This document shows, one piece after another, positions 63,602 through 64,000 of a stretch of DNA of 64,000 nt; positions within the stretch are counted from its first letter, which is position 1; each line of letters opens with the position of its first letter. Both the position numbers and the translations under genes were made by a program. The notes beneath the pieces were generated by a model that saw only the letters and a program-made list of their open reading frames with translations, was not told the DNA's origin and did no database searches. The DNA is from Azophilus sp965116165 (lineage in GTDB: Bacteria > Pseudomonadota > Gammaproteobacteria > Pseudomonadales > Azotimanducaceae): assembly GCA_965116165.1 (NCBI GenBank), contig OZ220484.1, positions 2,666,001 through 2,730,000 on the forward strand. Direction: 5' to 3'.

Positions 63602-63668
63602 ACTCAAACATGAACATCAAGCGGATTAGCCATAGTAACGGTTTGAATCGGCGTGGCAAAGAGGCTGC

Positions 63669-63878
63669 CTACGACCCGACCGGCACACCCAACCCCCGGG
63701 CCAGGGCGTGCAGGTGGTTCCGGGCAAATCTTTCGGCAAGCTGCGTGCCCGGCACCATCTGAAACCCGTGGCATGCGGCGGCATACGAAATCAGTTCCGT
63801 CCTGACCCCGGCCCGCATCAGCCTGTGCGCGTATTCGATGTTCTCGTCCCGAAAGAGGTCGAGTGTCGCCGACATCAT
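63669..63878 (-). pseudogene. C-terminal fragment of an alpha/beta hydrolase (esterase) gene
   Basis: 69 codons: TLDLFRDENIEYAHRLMRAG, then TELISYAAACHGFQ with the catalytic His in CHGF, as at the end of hormone-sensitive-lipase-type esterases (abhydrolase 3 family). The nucleophile Ser and the N-terminal two thirds are absent upstream, so it is a remnant. The last 120 bases of the window hold nothing I can assign. Confidence 0.7.
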
Positions 63879-64000
63879 ATTGCCGAAGACTGTGCTGGGT
63901 TAGGGGCGGTCCCCGCAGACCGAATTCTTCGGGTAAGGCGCTCCTCACCGGTCGCCGGCTTTGCGAACCCGACTGCGGAGTTTGTCGAAGTACTCCGAGT

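Noticed and set aside
63945..64000. Transposase tail at the right window edge (EYFDKLRSRVRKAGDR on the minus strand)
   Set aside because: Only 18 codons are visible, too few to assign a family.

Overview
The window is GC-rich DNA that reads as a gammaproteobacterial chromosome. The strongest clue is a trpS-scpA-scpB run (34.6-37.3 kb) followed by a LapA-like gene, a ComEA-like gene and a WbpV/WbpL/WbpM-like O-antigen trio, an arrangement familiar from Pseudomonas-type genomes. CaiB, MaoC and hydantoinase genes, many MITE-like repeats, gene fragments and a toxin-antitoxin pair suggest a genome with much recent rearrangement, such as a marine or host-associated lineage. That lifestyle is inference.

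Layout. 0-9.4 kb: tail of one RTX gene, then a giant RTX adhesin/toxin-like gene, then a 1.24 kb fragment of a histidine kinase gene inserted before a loose RTX tail. 9.6-11.1 kb: two MaoC-type dehydratase genes on the minus strand and another frameshifted RTX tail. 11.2-17.8 kb: a lytic transglycosylase, a DASS-type anion transporter, a TonB-dependent receptor, and a cassette of two DUF1538 membrane proteins with a PII-like regulator. 18.2-24.7 kb: a tightly overlapping lipid-modification operon (desaturase, flavoprotein, DUF1365, two cyclopropane-synthase-family methyltransferases) ending in a histidine kinase. 24.7-33.8 kb: junction fragments and a second copy of the RTX block, lying between the kinase and its probable response regulator (33.8-34.5 kb). 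34.6-42.5 kb: housekeeping and O-antigen genes. 42.5-45.3 kb: a zincin-like TPR protein, a lipoprotein and a probable gene fragment. 45.3-50.3 kb: tRNA-Asn, MITEs, an exonuclease remnant, a double CoA-transferase and a TIGR03084-type protein. 50.3-57 kb: a PPOX-fold enzyme, a double-glycine bacteriocin-like peptide with a small membrane protein, then an MFS-HyuA-HyuB operon. 57-62.3 kb: a four-gene overlapping operon on the minus strand. It encodes a multi-pass coiled-coil membrane protein, a membrane-anchored vWA-like protein, an ExbB/TolQ/MotA-like protein with a duplicated coiled-coil tail, and an ExbD/MotB-like protein. 62.5-64 kb: tRNA-Gly, a Phd/PIN toxin-antitoxin pair and an esterase fragment.

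The two RTX blocks are paralogous and were shuffled together with pieces of the kinase, regulator and MaoC genes, so several loci are mosaics. No type I secretion exporter for the RTX proteins lies in the window. The best candidate for an undescribed system is the 57.1-62.3 kb operon. It resembles the proton-driven motor part of Zorya (long-tailed MotA-like plus MotB-like subunit) but lacks the Zorya helicase and nuclease genes.
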